A DNA stretch of 64,000 nucleotides from Affinundibacterium macrobrachii (lineage in GTDB: Bacteria > Pseudomonadota > Gammaproteobacteria > Burkholderiales > Burkholderiaceae_D): the NCBI RefSeq assembly GCF_014652415.1, contig NZ_BMYT01000003.1, positions 1 to 64,000 on the forward strand, given 5' to 3'. Position 1 is the stretch's first letter; each line of letters begins with the position of its first letter. The translations under genes and the position numbers were made by a program. The notes beneath the pieces are model-generated. The model searched no databases and was not told where the DNA came from. It worked only from the letters and a program-made list of their open reading frames with translations. Shown in pieces: positions 45,187-57,670 of this stretch.

Positions 45187-45691
45187 AAAGTATCCCGAAT
45201 CAAAATCATCATTATAAATTTATTACAAAAGAACTTGCGACCAATTTCAAATAAATCGAAGTATGATTTCTTATTAGTCGATGATCAGTTGCAGTTCAAT
45301 TGTTGGTCGCTGATTGATCAACTCACGCAACTCCACCCATTCACAGCAATCAACACTCACTCAACCAAACCAACTGGCAATGTCCCTGAGAAATTTGTGG
45401 ATATTGATAAATCTCGACAAGCTTTGATCAGCCTCAAAGCTTGTCTCGAAACAGTCAATATCGATGTCGCGTTTCTATTGCCATCTTTCCAAAATTGACT
45501 GCAGTCAAGGAAAGCCATTCCCTAGCCACTTACTATCAGTGACGTGGGGAAATAACATCCACAACATCAAATAGTGCTGTGCAGTCATCACGATCAATCA
45601 GCGCTTTTTATGATTTACTTTAGGACCTACGCAAAATTGCGCCAGCTTTTGTTTTGTGTATGTCCTAGCATTCACTAGGGGTTAACTCGAC
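45187..45691. other. Gap upstream of norC
   Basis: These 505 bp hold the FNR/Dnr-type promoter described at 45495-45536. An 87-codon TTG-start frame (45235-45498) ends within the box. It lacks an RBS and I do not accept it. Confidence 0.5.
45495..45536 (+). promoter_or_regulatory. FNR/Dnr-type class II promoter of norCB
   Basis: TTGACTGCAGTCAA (45495-45508) is a perfect TTGAC-N4-GTCAA box. TACTAT (45531-45536) follows after exactly 22 bp, which places the box centre at -41.5 if the start is near 45543. This is the class II geometry of FNR/CRP-family activators. A Dnr/Nnr-type NO sensor would make sense, giving a leader of about 150 nt. Confidence 0.8.
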
Positions 45692-46117
45692 ATGAGCTCA
45701 TCGTTCACCAAGTCAACCGCCAGAAATATTTTTTATGGCGGCTCTGTATTTTTCTTCCTGTTATTTCTCGGACTCACATTCGATACGATGAATACGCTTC
45801 CTAAGCGTGATAACAGTGCCAACCTAACTGAATCTGCCATTCGTGGTAAGAAAATTTGGGAAACCCGTAACTGTATCGGTTGCCATACTTTACTTGGTGA
45901 AGGTGCTTATTTTGCTCCTGAGCTAGGCAATGTCTACAAGCGCCGTGGTCCAGAATTTATTAAAGCATGGATGGCTGCTCAACCGACTGGTGCACCGGGT
46001 CGTCGTCAAATGCCACAGTTCAATTTGAATGAAAAAGAAATGAACGATTTGGTCGAGTTTCTGAAATATAGCTCAGAGATCAACACCAACAACTGGCCGC
46101 CAAATATCGAAGGCTAA
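45692..46117 (+). CDS. norC: Nitric oxide reductase cytochrome c subunit
   Basis: NorC passes electrons from periplasmic cytochromes or cupredoxins to NorB. The 141-residue protein is anchored by one N-terminal helix (about 12-31, NIFYGGSVFFFLLFLGLTF). The heme c motif is C61-I-G-C64-H65, and M107 in RRQMPQFNLN is the probable axial ligand. GEGAYFAPELGNVYKRRGPE is characteristic of NorC. norB begins 36 bp downstream and is surely co-transcribed. Confidence 0.97.
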   Translation: MSSSFTKSTARNIFYGGSVFFFLLFLGLTFDTMNTLPKRDNSANLTESAIRGKKIWETRNCIGCHTLLGEGAYFAPELGNVYKRRGPEFIKAWMAAQPTGAPGRRQMPQFNLNEKEMNDLVEFLKYSSEINTNNWPPNIEG

Positions 46118-47539
<1,422 letters not shown>

Positions 47540-47549
47540 TCAGCAGAGC

Positions 47550-47582
47550 AACGCCCGACAAAACATCGTCGGGCGTTTTTAG
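47550..47582 (+). terminator. Rho-independent terminator of norCB
   Basis: AACGCCCGAC and GTCGGGCGTT form a 10-bp stem with an 8-nt loop, followed by TTTTTAG. norQ downstream therefore needs leakage or its own promoter. Confidence 0.9.
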
Positions 47583-47728
47583 TTATATGTATAAATGTAG
47601 TCAGTAAGAACTGAAGCAAAATTAGATGGATGAAGTAGCACACGGATAAATTAGATTACGCGTGTCAGTCTGCGTAAAGCAAAGCACACCAACAAATATT
47701 TTGACTAAGTTTGATAAGAAAGTTTTTC

Positions 47729-48589
47729 ATGAATGATTTGAGTCATCAAGTGTTTCTCTCTAATGCTGCAGCAGCCTCAAGCACAGTAGAGATTCCTTAC
47801 TATCAACCAGTCGCCAATGAATGTGCATTATTCGAGCTTGCGTATCAACGCCAATTGCCCTTGTTAATTAAAGGACCGACTGGCTGTGGTAAAACACGCT
47901 TTGTCGCTCATATGGCGGCAAAATTAGCACGCCCATTGATCACCGTTGCATGTCACGATGACTTGAGCGCAGCGGATCTAGTTGGTCGTCATTTAATAGG
48001 CGATGGTGAAACTCTATGGTCAGACGGCCCACTAACCCGCGCAGTACGCCAAGGCGGTATATGTTATTTAGATGAAATCGTCGAAGCACGTAAAGATACC
48101 ACCGTCGTCTTGCATCCGCTCACCGATGATAGACGCATACTGCCTATCGAACGAACCGGTGAAGAATTAGCAGCACCGAACGAATTTATGCTGGTGGTGT
48201 CGTATAACCCCGGCTATCAAAATCTATTAAAAAATCTCAAACCCTCGACGCGTCAACGCTTTTTGGCGATACAGTTTGATTATCCAAATGCCGAATTAGA
48301 ACAAAGTATTTTGATCAAAGAAGCGGGCATCGATTTGGCATTAGCGACGCGCTTAGTTGATATCGCGCGACGCTTCCGTCAACTGAAACAACATGATTTA
48401 GATGAGGCCGCCTCTACCCGCTTACTAGTCTATGCCGCCAATTTAATTGCGGCTGGCTGCCCACCGGTCGAAGCTTGTGCTGCGGCGCTAGTAGAACCCT
48501 TAAGCGACGATCTCGACACCATCGCTGCCTTGATGGAAGTGATTAAACTCCACTTTGGTAGCGGCAAAGTACCCACCAAAACGTCATGA
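47729..48589 (+). CDS. norQ: MoxR/CbbQ-type AAA+ ATPase, NOR activation protein NorQ
   Basis: NorQ, with NorD, inserts the non-heme iron into NorB. I choose the ATG at 47729 (MNDLSHQVFL); a TTG at 47711 would only add six residues. The 286 residues include Walker A GPTGCGKT (49-56), Walker B GICYLDEIVEARKD and the sensor region VVSYNPGYQNLLKNLKPSTR, with the C-terminal CbbQ domain after about 200. It overlaps the next gene by ATGA. It lies 189 bp after norB behind a terminator, and I see no FNR-type box in that gap. Confidence 0.93.
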   Translation: MNDLSHQVFLSNAAAASSTVEIPYYQPVANECALFELAYQRQLPLLIKGPTGCGKTRFVAHMAAKLARPLITVACHDDLSAADLVGRHLIGDGETLWSDGPLTRAVRQGGICYLDEIVEARKDTTVVLHPLTDDRRILPIERTGEELAAPNEFMLVVSYNPGYQNLLKNLKPSTRQRFLAIQFDYPNAELEQSILIKEAGIDLALATRLVDIARRFRQLKQHDLDEAASTRLLVYAANLIAAGCPPVEACAAALVEPLSDDLDTIAALMEVIKLHFGSGKVPTKTS

Positions 48590-48987
48590 AAATTCTGGAA
48601 CCGACCAAGCAGGAAATTCAAATTGCTAGCACAGCGGCGACACTGTATTTGCTCAACATTTTGATTTTGCCTTTCCTCGCATTTGTTTTATTGCTGATTC
48701 TGTACCAACGTCATCGTGATCACGTCTCGACTTTGGTGCAATGTCACTTAATACAAGCGATGCGAGCAAGTGTTTGCGCAGGAATTATGCTGGTCTTAGT
48801 CAGCGCAGGAATTTTACTCTTTGGTGACTGGCATCATGTCGGCACATGGATGTTTTTAATTCTCTACGTGCTGTGCTTGCATTCTGTGTTTATTTTATTT
48901 GGGGTATTTGCCCTTACCAAAGCGCTGTCTGGCAAATTGTATTTCTATCCGCTGATAGGAAAATCTGCTGGCCAACACCACGATTAA
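48586..48987 (+). CDS. Small membrane protein in the nor cluster, function unknown
   Basis: This 133-residue protein has three predicted membrane segments (about 21-43, 64-85, 90-115) and His-rich ends (YQRHRDHVSTLVQCH, GQHHD). Its overall look recalls DUF4870/Tic20-like proteins, though I cannot assign it. It overlaps the norQ stop by 4 bp and is followed after 13 bp by the 4Fe-4S protein gene, so it is part of the norQ-norD operon. A role in NOR assembly or electron supply is plausible but inferred from position only. Confidence 0.75.
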   Translation: MKILEPTKQEIQIASTAATLYLLNILILPFLAFVLLLILYQRHRDHVSTLVQCHLIQAMRASVCAGIMLVLVSAGILLFGDWHHVGTWMFLILYVLCLHSVFILFGVFALTKALSGKLYFYPLIGKSAGQHHD

Positions 48988-49000
48988 AGCGAAATTCCCC

Positions 49001-50050
49001 ATGCAGGTGAAAACACATATCGGTTTATGGGGCGTACCCGTACAAAAATGGCGACGCATGACGCAGGTCGGCTTTTTTTTGCTGTTCGTGTTTGCGCCTA
49101 TCTTCGATATCTTTCGATTGGATTTACATCTCAAGCATTTCATCATCTTTGGGATGGATTGGACTCTTGGCCTAAACGATTTCGTCGCGGGGAAAGATAC
49201 CGCAGCACAAGCCGCCAAAGCAATATTTCTGCACGCGATCTTGCCCCTCATTTTGGTGGCAGCAGCGGTGATTTTTGTCGCTTGGAAATGGGGACGAATT
49301 TATTGCGGTTGGTTATGTCCGCATTTTTCTATCGTCGAGACCATCAATCAAACCTTACGGCGTGCCATCGGTAAACAAAGCTTGTGGGAAAAAGAAACTC
49401 AACCCACGCGCAATCCAGATGGTAGCGAAACCAAACCAGACGCGATCTGGTGGTTCGGTGTGATACCACTGGTGATCATTTGCGCGATCACTTGGGCGAC
49501 AGTTTTACTCACTTATCTACTACCACCGGCAGAAATTTACAGCAATATCTGGCATGGCACCTTAACCCGCAATCAAAGTATCTTTTTAATCGCGGGCAGC
49601 ATTGCCTTCTTCGTCGAATTTATGTTCGCGCGTCATCTATTTTGCCGCTATGCCTGTGCGCTTGGCTTATTTCAAAGTCTAGCGTGGATGGGCAATGACA
49701 AAGCGATGGTGATAGGCTTTAAGCGCGAAAGAGCCAAAGACTGTTCGACTTGTTACTCTGCTTGCGATCACGTTTGCCCTATGCGCCTCAATCCGCGCAA
49801 CGTCAAACGCATGATGTTTGCCTGCGTACAATGCGGACAATGTACCGACGCCTGCATGCAAACCCAAAGCGACAATCCACAAAGTAATTTGCTGGAATGG
49901 GTCAATCAAGCTTATGCCGAATCAGAAGCCGCGTTGAATGGCAGTACCGCACGTGTCATTCAAATTAAGCTGGAAAATAAGCTGGAAAAAAACAATCTCA
50001 TCACTGGCGAAAATTCCCAGCAGATCGTCGCTAAAACCAGCCAACATTGA
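49001..50050 (+). CDS. NapH/CcoG-like membrane 4Fe-4S protein in the nor cluster
   Basis: The 349-residue protein has four to five membrane helices. Paired motifs at their ends (IYCGWLCPHFSIVE and LFCRYACALGLFQS) are typical of NapH/NosR/CcoG polyferredoxins. The soluble part has two cluster motifs, CSTCYSACDHVCPMRLNP and ACVQCGQCTDACMQT, able to hold two 4Fe-4S clusters. It is shorter than CcoG (about 470) and lacks its C-terminal Ig-like domain. Placed between norQ and norD, it may supply electrons for reductive maturation of NorB iron, or serve as a copper or iron reductase; this is inference. Confidence 0.88.
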   Translation: MQVKTHIGLWGVPVQKWRRMTQVGFFLLFVFAPIFDIFRLDLHLKHFIIFGMDWTLGLNDFVAGKDTAAQAAKAIFLHAILPLILVAAAVIFVAWKWGRIYCGWLCPHFSIVETINQTLRRAIGKQSLWEKETQPTRNPDGSETKPDAIWWFGVIPLVIICAITWATVLLTYLLPPAEIYSNIWHGTLTRNQSIFLIAGSIAFFVEFMFARHLFCRYACALGLFQSLAWMGNDKAMVIGFKRERAKDCSTCYSACDHVCPMRLNPRNVKRMMFACVQCGQCTDACMQTQSDNPQSNLLEWVNQAYAESEAALNGSTARVIQIKLENKLEKNNLITGENSQQIVAKTSQH

Positions 50051-50069
50051 ACCTTAGAAAAGCACAGTC

Positions 50070-51947
50070 ATGGAAGAATACATAGGCGGTCTATGGGATA
50101 AACTGATCACCCGCGTTGCCTACCAAGGCTATCCCGAAGCAAGGGTGGAATTAGCCCAGATGAAAAACATCGCAGCAACGTTTTTCCGCGCACTTGGTGG
50201 TGATCCTGGCTTAAATCTGCAATCAGGCTCCGCTAGCACGCACGGCGCTCGTCGTCGTTGGCTAGAACGTATCGCAGGAATTGGTGAAAAAGTAGAGCTA
50301 ACATGGGCCGATGACAGCACGCTACATCTACCCGCGTATATCGACTATTTTCCAGAACGCGAACTGAATCGTGAACTATATTTATGGTTATTGGCGCTGG
50401 TTGCCCATGATGTTCAACCCACGGCACCCTATTTACAACGCAATCAAGCAGCGACCTTGGCATTATTAAACGCCTTCCCTTCTTTGCAAGAACGCTATGC
50501 ACGCTTGGTACAAGCAAGCCTGTTACGGCGCACAGATCCAAGCCAATTAAAAAAGCATGAAGCGCAAAATGAGTTACTGATACGTCAAGCACTAAAAAAT
50601 CCTGGCAGTGTTCACACCGAGTTAATCAAAACTTCGCGTAAAGAATTTGCTTTTACCCCTGTCATTCTTTGGCTGCAATCGGCTAACAAGAGCAATGCGG
50701 TCAGCAATAAAGCAGCGAACAAGACGACACCTGAACAGGCACAAGGCAGCGCTGCGCAAAACGATACCGAACAACGCAAACGCATGGCAGAACGCACTGA
50801 CATGCCGGACAACCCTAGCCCCTTCATGCTGTTGTTTCGTGCCGAAAGTCTGTTTTCTTGGGCGGAATACGTGAAAGTCAATCGCCCCTTAGATGAAGAC
50901 GATAATCCCGATGCGCAACGTGCTGCCAATGATTTTGATGTACTAAGCGTTGCTAATGATGGCAAAAGCACCGCCAGCCGCGTGCGTTTTGATCTTGATC
51001 TGCCAGCAGAAGCCGATGATGATTTACTGCTTGCCGATGGCATTCTGTACCCAGAATGGCATTACAAAAAACAGCAACTCATCGACAAACATGCTTGCAT
51101 ACAAATGCTATTAGCACGTGATGCAGAACCTCAAAGTTTGCCAGCACATCTACGTCCTACCGCCAAACGTTTACGTCAGCAATTTCAAAGCCTCGCTCCA
51201 GAACGGCAGCGACTGCGCAGCCAAATGCGTGGCGACGATATTGATATCGATGCTTGTGTGCGTTTTAATGCCGAACGCTGCGGCGCAAATAGCGCTACTA
51301 ATCATCATCGACTAGCAGTAGCTAGCCCAGGCCTGTATCTAGATAATCGCCAACAAAGCCGAGACATGGCTTGTCTTTTACTCGCGGACTTATCGATGTC
51401 CACTGATACTTGGGTCAACAATCAGGCGCGTGTGATTGATGTGATACGCGATAGTTTGTATTTGCTGTGCGAAGCCTTAGCAGCGACGCGCGATCGCTTC
51501 GCTTTATATGGTTTCTCTTCGGTACGGCGCGACAATGTGCGCTTTCATTTGCTAAAAGGCTTTGATGAGCCGTATGGCGATCAAATACGTGGGCGCTTAG
51601 CAGAGATCAAGCCCGGCTTTTATACCCGCATGGGCGCAGCGATAAGGCATGCCTCTGCGATCTTGCAACAACAAAAAAATGCACGACGTTTGCTATTTAT
51701 TCTGACTGACGGGAAACCAAATGACCTCGACCAATATGAGGGGCGCTATGGCATCGAGGATACATGCGTCGCCATTCACGCAGCACGTCAAATGGGGCTC
51801 ATTCCGTTTTGTGTCACGATCGATGAGAAGGCGGAAGATTACCTGCCACACCTATTCGGTGCAAAAGGCTACATCGTGGTCAAAGATGCGACGGAATTGC
51901 CACAGCTATTACCGCGCTTATATGCACAGTTAACAAACCAGTATTAG
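50070..51947 (+). CDS. norD: NOR activation protein NorD (VWA domain)
   Basis: NorD works with the AAA+ protein NorQ in activating nitric oxide reductase. At 625 residues it has a helical N-terminal region, a low-complexity linker around 210-240 and a C-terminal von Willebrand A domain. The MIDAS motif is D440-L-S442-M-S444 (LLLADLSMSTDTW), with the Thr in FYTRMGAAIRHA and the Asp in LFILTDGKPND completing metal binding. The start follows the 4Fe-4S gene by 19 bp. It ends with TAG, showing that TAG is a normal stop in this genome. Confidence 0.94.
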   Translation: MEEYIGGLWDKLITRVAYQGYPEARVELAQMKNIAATFFRALGGDPGLNLQSGSASTHGARRRWLERIAGIGEKVELTWADDSTLHLPAYIDYFPERELNRELYLWLLALVAHDVQPTAPYLQRNQAATLALLNAFPSLQERYARLVQASLLRRTDPSQLKKHEAQNELLIRQALKNPGSVHTELIKTSRKEFAFTPVILWLQSANKSNAVSNKAANKTTPEQAQGSAAQNDTEQRKRMAERTDMPDNPSPFMLLFRAESLFSWAEYVKVNRPLDEDDNPDAQRAANDFDVLSVANDGKSTASRVRFDLDLPAEADDDLLLADGILYPEWHYKKQQLIDKHACIQMLLARDAEPQSLPAHLRPTAKRLRQQFQSLAPERQRLRSQMRGDDIDIDACVRFNAERCGANSATNHHRLAVASPGLYLDNRQQSRDMACLLLADLSMSTDTWVNNQARVIDVIRDSLYLLCEALAATRDRFALYGFSSVRRDNVRFHLLKGFDEPYGDQIRGRLAEIKPGFYTRMGAAIRHASAILQQQKNARRLLFILTDGKPNDLDQYEGRYGIEDTCVAIHAARQMGLIPFCVTIDEKAEDYLPHLFGAKGYIVVKDATELPQLLPRLYAQLTNQY

Positions 51948-54239
<2,292 letters not shown>

Positions 54240-54249
54240 GGAGAATCGA

Positions 54250-54570
54250 ATGAAAAGCTCAATTTCAAGCATCTTAGCAGCGTGTGCGGTTGCACTAGTC
54301 AGTTTGCCAGCAATGGCAGACACGGGTGCTGACCTCGCAAAGAAAAATAACTGCATGAGTTGTCATGGCGTCGATAAAAAAATTATCGGCCCAGCATTCA
54401 AAGACGTTGCGAAGAAATACAAAGGCAATAACGATGCAGTTGCCCTGCTATCCAAAAAAGTGAAAGATGGTGGCAGCGGTGTTTGGGGTCCGATTCCTAT
54501 GTCCCCAAATAAAACGATCAGCGATGCTGACATCAAGGTAATGGTGGAGTATGTACTTTCTTTAAATTAA
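54250..54570 (+). CDS. nirM: Cytochrome c551-type electron donor
   Basis: This small class I cytochrome c probably delivers electrons to NirS. The ATG at 54250 follows AAGGAG and begins a signal peptide (MKSSISSILAACAVALVSLP, ending AMAD). The frame opens further upstream inside nirS, but that start has no RBS. The 106-residue precursor has C35-M-S-C38-H39 and the Met ligand M84 in VWGPIPMSPNK. It starts 10 bp after the nirS stop, so they share a transcript. A terminator follows. Confidence 0.92.
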   Translation: MKSSISSILAACAVALVSLPAMADTGADLAKKNNCMSCHGVDKKIIGPAFKDVAKKYKGNNDAVALLSKKVKDGGSGVWGPIPMSPNKTISDADIKVMVEYVLSLN

Positions 54571-54894
54571 GCTTTAATTTAGGATTGTATTAAGGTCGAA
54601 TAAGCCCGCATGATTTGGAGTGCTATGCGGCAAGGTGCTCCAAATCTGTATGAATTGATCGTCCTCGCCATTAGCTATCTTTAGCTGTCTTTAGCAATTC
54701 AAAAGCGTACAGAAAAACAATCTGTACGCTTTTTTGTTAACTATTACTCTTCATTTGTCACGAGTCATTTTGCGCATATTCACTGATAGACTTTAACACT
54801 CGATACGCCCTATCATGTATGACAATATCGAACCAAGGTTTCCGTCTTGAAGGCCTTCGCCAACAAACGACGCAGATTATCGAGAATGTGAACG
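54571..54894. other. Gap after the c551 gene
   Basis: These 324 bp hold the nirS-nirM terminator and the presumed promoter of the PEP-utilising enzyme gene. I see no FNR-type box here, so the downstream pair may be controlled differently. Confidence 0.5.
54703..54735 (+). terminator. Rho-independent terminator of nirS-nirM
   Basis: AAGCGTACAGA and TCTGTACGCTT form an 11-bp stem with a 7-nt loop and a run of six T. Confidence 0.93.
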
Positions 54895-57666
54895 ATGACT
54901 CCCAACCAACAATCTATGAATCTCAGCTTGATCGACTGTCGTCAAGCCACGCCAGAACAATATCCACAGCTCGGTGGTAAAGGATCGCAACTTGCGCGTT
55001 TGCTGCGTTACGGCTTGCCAACACCAGTAAGCTTTGTCATCCCCGCAGCGTATTGCCGCACACTGATTCCTGAGCACATCTGGGCACAAGCGATAACAGC
55101 ATGCGAACAATACCAAGATCAGCCCGAGCAAGCAGAACTTGCTTTAAGTGCAGTTCGTCAAGCAATTACACAGTTAGCCAGCTTAGATCAAAACGACACC
55201 CAACTTCGACGCACATTAGCAGACCTACTAACAGCACAAAACTGGCAACAACAAGCCTTAGCCGTGCGGTCTTCTGCGATTGGTGAAGATGGACAACAAC
55301 ATTCCTTCGCCGGCATTCATCACAGCGAACTCAATGTAGTAGGGCTTGCAGCACTAGAGCGCGCCATTCTAGATGTCATTGCTTCTTTATGGACACCACA
55401 AGCCTGCGCCTATCGCGACAAGATTCAATTCTCTCATCACGATGCGAATATGGCAGTGGTGATCATGCCGATGTTAGAGTGTCACGCGGCTGGCGTGATC
55501 TTCACTTGCGATCCGCGTGATGGTCGTGAAGACCGATTATTGATTAGCAGTGTATTCGGTCTGGCAGATGAACTAGTTGCAGGCAAAGTCAATGGCGAAG
55601 ACATCATCGTGCAACATGACTGGTCGCATCAGGATTGGCACATCGTTGGTCGTCGTTGCGCGCATAGTAATACCTTGCAGATGTCTGAGGAACCAAGTTC
55701 TCCACAATCTACACAGTCCAGAACAAATTCAATCTCAAATTCGCCTAAAAATACAGTCAATCAAACATCAATCATCTTAACGGACGAGCAAGCCATCACA
55801 CTCGCCAAATTAGCTTGTGAAACAGCAAAGGCGATGGATTACTCTCAGCCTTATTTTGATATTGAATGGGTGTTCGATGGGCAAGAGTTCCAACTTGTGC
55901 AAGCCCGCACTATCAGCGCGCGTGGGTTGTACACCTATCCGTATCTGCAACAACAAGCAACGATGTGGACCAATGGAAATGCCAAAGAAATTTTGCCGTT
56001 TGCAATCAGGATCTGCGAACGTGATCCGATGATATGCGCGGTCAACGAAATGTTGACACTCGCACAGCAAATCGTCGGCATTCAAGTTCCGGCAGGAATA
56101 CAACGCATTACGCAATTTGATGGGCACGTTTACTTAAATGCGTCGGTAATTCAATGGGAAATATTCCAGCACTTCAATCTACAACCAGACGAAGTCAATT
56201 TCATTTTTGGTGGGCATCAAGCCAATATACCTATCCCCAAACGACATTGGTCTGAGTATCTCAAGATTGCTGGCAACTTTCTCAAAGCCTTGAGCCGTTT
56301 CCCAGCTTATCGTCGGCGTGGTATGCAAGAAGCAAAAACAATACAAGCGAATAGTCTGCTGTGGCGCAAACAAGATTTATCCAACTTGAGCAATGCAGCC
56401 CTTCTGCAAGAAATACGCGAGCGATCACGCTATACCTATCTGCAACATCGCGGCCTATGCTTAATGCAAGGTGCCAGTGGCACGCTGATGCAATTACAAA
56501 AGTTTTTAGACAAAGCCTGTCCGCAAGATGCCAAAGCACTCATCGCCGCATTAATGAGTGAAGGCGAAATGAGCGTAAGCGCACAGCAAGCCTTTGATTT
56601 GTTAAGCCTCGCAAAAATCGCAGCCAAAGATGAAGTCGCACTCGATTTTCTAAAAGGAAATCTGCCAAGTGAGAGCGACATACAAACTTGTAGCGAAACA
56701 TTTCAACATGCCTACACCGATTTTTTGGATCGATACGGTCATCGCGGCAATTACGAATCTTATATTTCAAGACCGAGTTGGCGTGAACAATCCGACACCC
56801 TGCATCTAGCCATACTCAATTTGGCAGAAGTCGATATAGACGCTTTACAAAAACGACAGCAAGAACAAATCGCTTGGGCGTGGAAAACAATCAAAGAACG
56901 ATGTCACTTCGGACAAATTGGCACCATCAAATTCATGCAGAAGCAAGCCAAAATGGAATGCAATCAACGTGAATTTGCTCGTAGTCATTTTGGCTTAATA
57001 CTGGAGCGTTCGCGTTCTTTAATGTTAGAAGTTGGTCGACGCTTACAAGGTGCAGGCATTATTCTTGAAGTTAGTGATGTGTTTGATTTAGATTATGCGG
57101 AAATTGACTGTGCGCTATCGGATATCGAAGCCAGCAAAGACCGGGCACGAGCATATCAACATCGCATCGCCGATCGACAACAACAAATCGCTCACTGGAA
57201 TACGATGCCGATACGCGATGTAGTACTTCAAACAGCACAGGGCATCATTGCGAGTCCTTCGACTAACGCATTCGCACATGAATTAGCGCAAGAATTAACG
57301 CAGGAGCGTGCTGCTAACGAAGCTACACAAGAATGGCAAGGTATCGCCGTCAGCATGGCAAGTTACCGTGGCAAAGTCTGTTTGATCGAATCCCCCGCAC
57401 AAATCGCCAAGCTAAAGCAAGGTGATATTGCAATTGCACTCAGTACAGATCCCAGTTGGCTACCAATTTTTTTAAAAGCGGGTGGCATGATCGTTGAAAC
57501 TGGTGGCTATCTCTCGCATAGCGCCATCGTTGCACGCGAGTTAGGTATTCCAACAATCGTCAATTTACCCGGCATTACATCGCAACTACAAGATGGTGAT
57601 GAGGTCATGATTGATGGGCCAGCTGGTCGCCTCTATCGCTTAACACCAAGCAAAATAAATCAGTAA
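54895..57666 (+). CDS. PEP/pyruvate-binding enzyme with rifampin-phosphotransferase-like layout
   Basis: The 923-residue protein has an N-terminal PEP-synthase ATP-grasp domain (about 10-340: LGGKGSQLARLLRYGLPTP, LAVRSSAIGEDGQQHSFAGI, then FDIEWVFDGQEFQLVQAR). A long helical middle (about 350-800) follows, and then a C-terminal phosphohistidine domain with H875 (ETGGYLSHSAIVARELGIP), preceded by STDPSW. This order, and TDPSW, match rifampin phosphotransferase, which moves the beta-phosphate of ATP to a substrate via His. True PEP synthase has a C-terminal PEP-binding barrel, which is missing here. The substrate is unknown. It is followed after 4 bp by the d1-propeller-like gene. Start ATG 54895 or 54916. 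Confidence 0.82.
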   Translation: MTPNQQSMNLSLIDCRQATPEQYPQLGGKGSQLARLLRYGLPTPVSFVIPAAYCRTLIPEHIWAQAITACEQYQDQPEQAELALSAVRQAITQLASLDQNDTQLRRTLADLLTAQNWQQQALAVRSSAIGEDGQQHSFAGIHHSELNVVGLAALERAILDVIASLWTPQACAYRDKIQFSHHDANMAVVIMPMLECHAAGVIFTCDPRDGREDRLLISSVFGLADELVAGKVNGEDIIVQHDWSHQDWHIVGRRCAHSNTLQMSEEPSSPQSTQSRTNSISNSPKNTVNQTSIILTDEQAITLAKLACETAKAMDYSQPYFDIEWVFDGQEFQLVQARTISARGLYTYPYLQQQATMWTNGNAKEILPFAIRICERDPMICAVNEMLTLAQQIVGIQVPAGIQRITQFDGHVYLNASVIQWEIFQHFNLQPDEVNFIFGGHQANIPIPKRHWSEYLKIAGNFLKALSRFPAYRRRGMQEAKTIQANSLLWRKQDLSNLSNAALLQEIRERSRYTYLQHRGLCLMQGASGTLMQLQKFLDKACPQDAKALIAALMSEGEMSVSAQQAFDLLSLAKIAAKDEVALDFLKGNLPSESDIQTCSETFQHAYTDFLDRYGHRGNYESYISRPSWREQSDTLHLAILNLAEVDIDALQKRQQEQIAWAWKTIKERCHFGQIGTIKFMQKQAKMECNQREFARSHFGLILERSRSLMLEVGRRLQGAGIILEVSDVFDLDYAEIDCALSDIEASKDRARAYQHRIADRQQQIAHWNTMPIRDVVLQTAQGIIASPSTNAFAHELAQELTQERAANEATQEWQGIAVSMASYRGKVCLIESPAQIAKLKQGDIAIALSTDPSWLPIFLKAGGMIVETGGYLSHSAIVARELGIPTIVNLPGITSQLQDGDEVMIDGPAGRLYRLTPSKINQ

Positions 57667-57670
57667 AATC

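Noticed and set aside
45235-45498. 87-codon TTG-start frame between the 44422 gene and norC
   Set aside because: It overlaps promoter DNA, has no RBS, and its stop lies inside the FNR-type box. A remnant cannot be excluded.
47583-47728. TTGACTAAGTTTGA before norQ as an FNR-type box
   Set aside because: The second half-site lacks GTCAA or ATCAA; it is not a palindrome.
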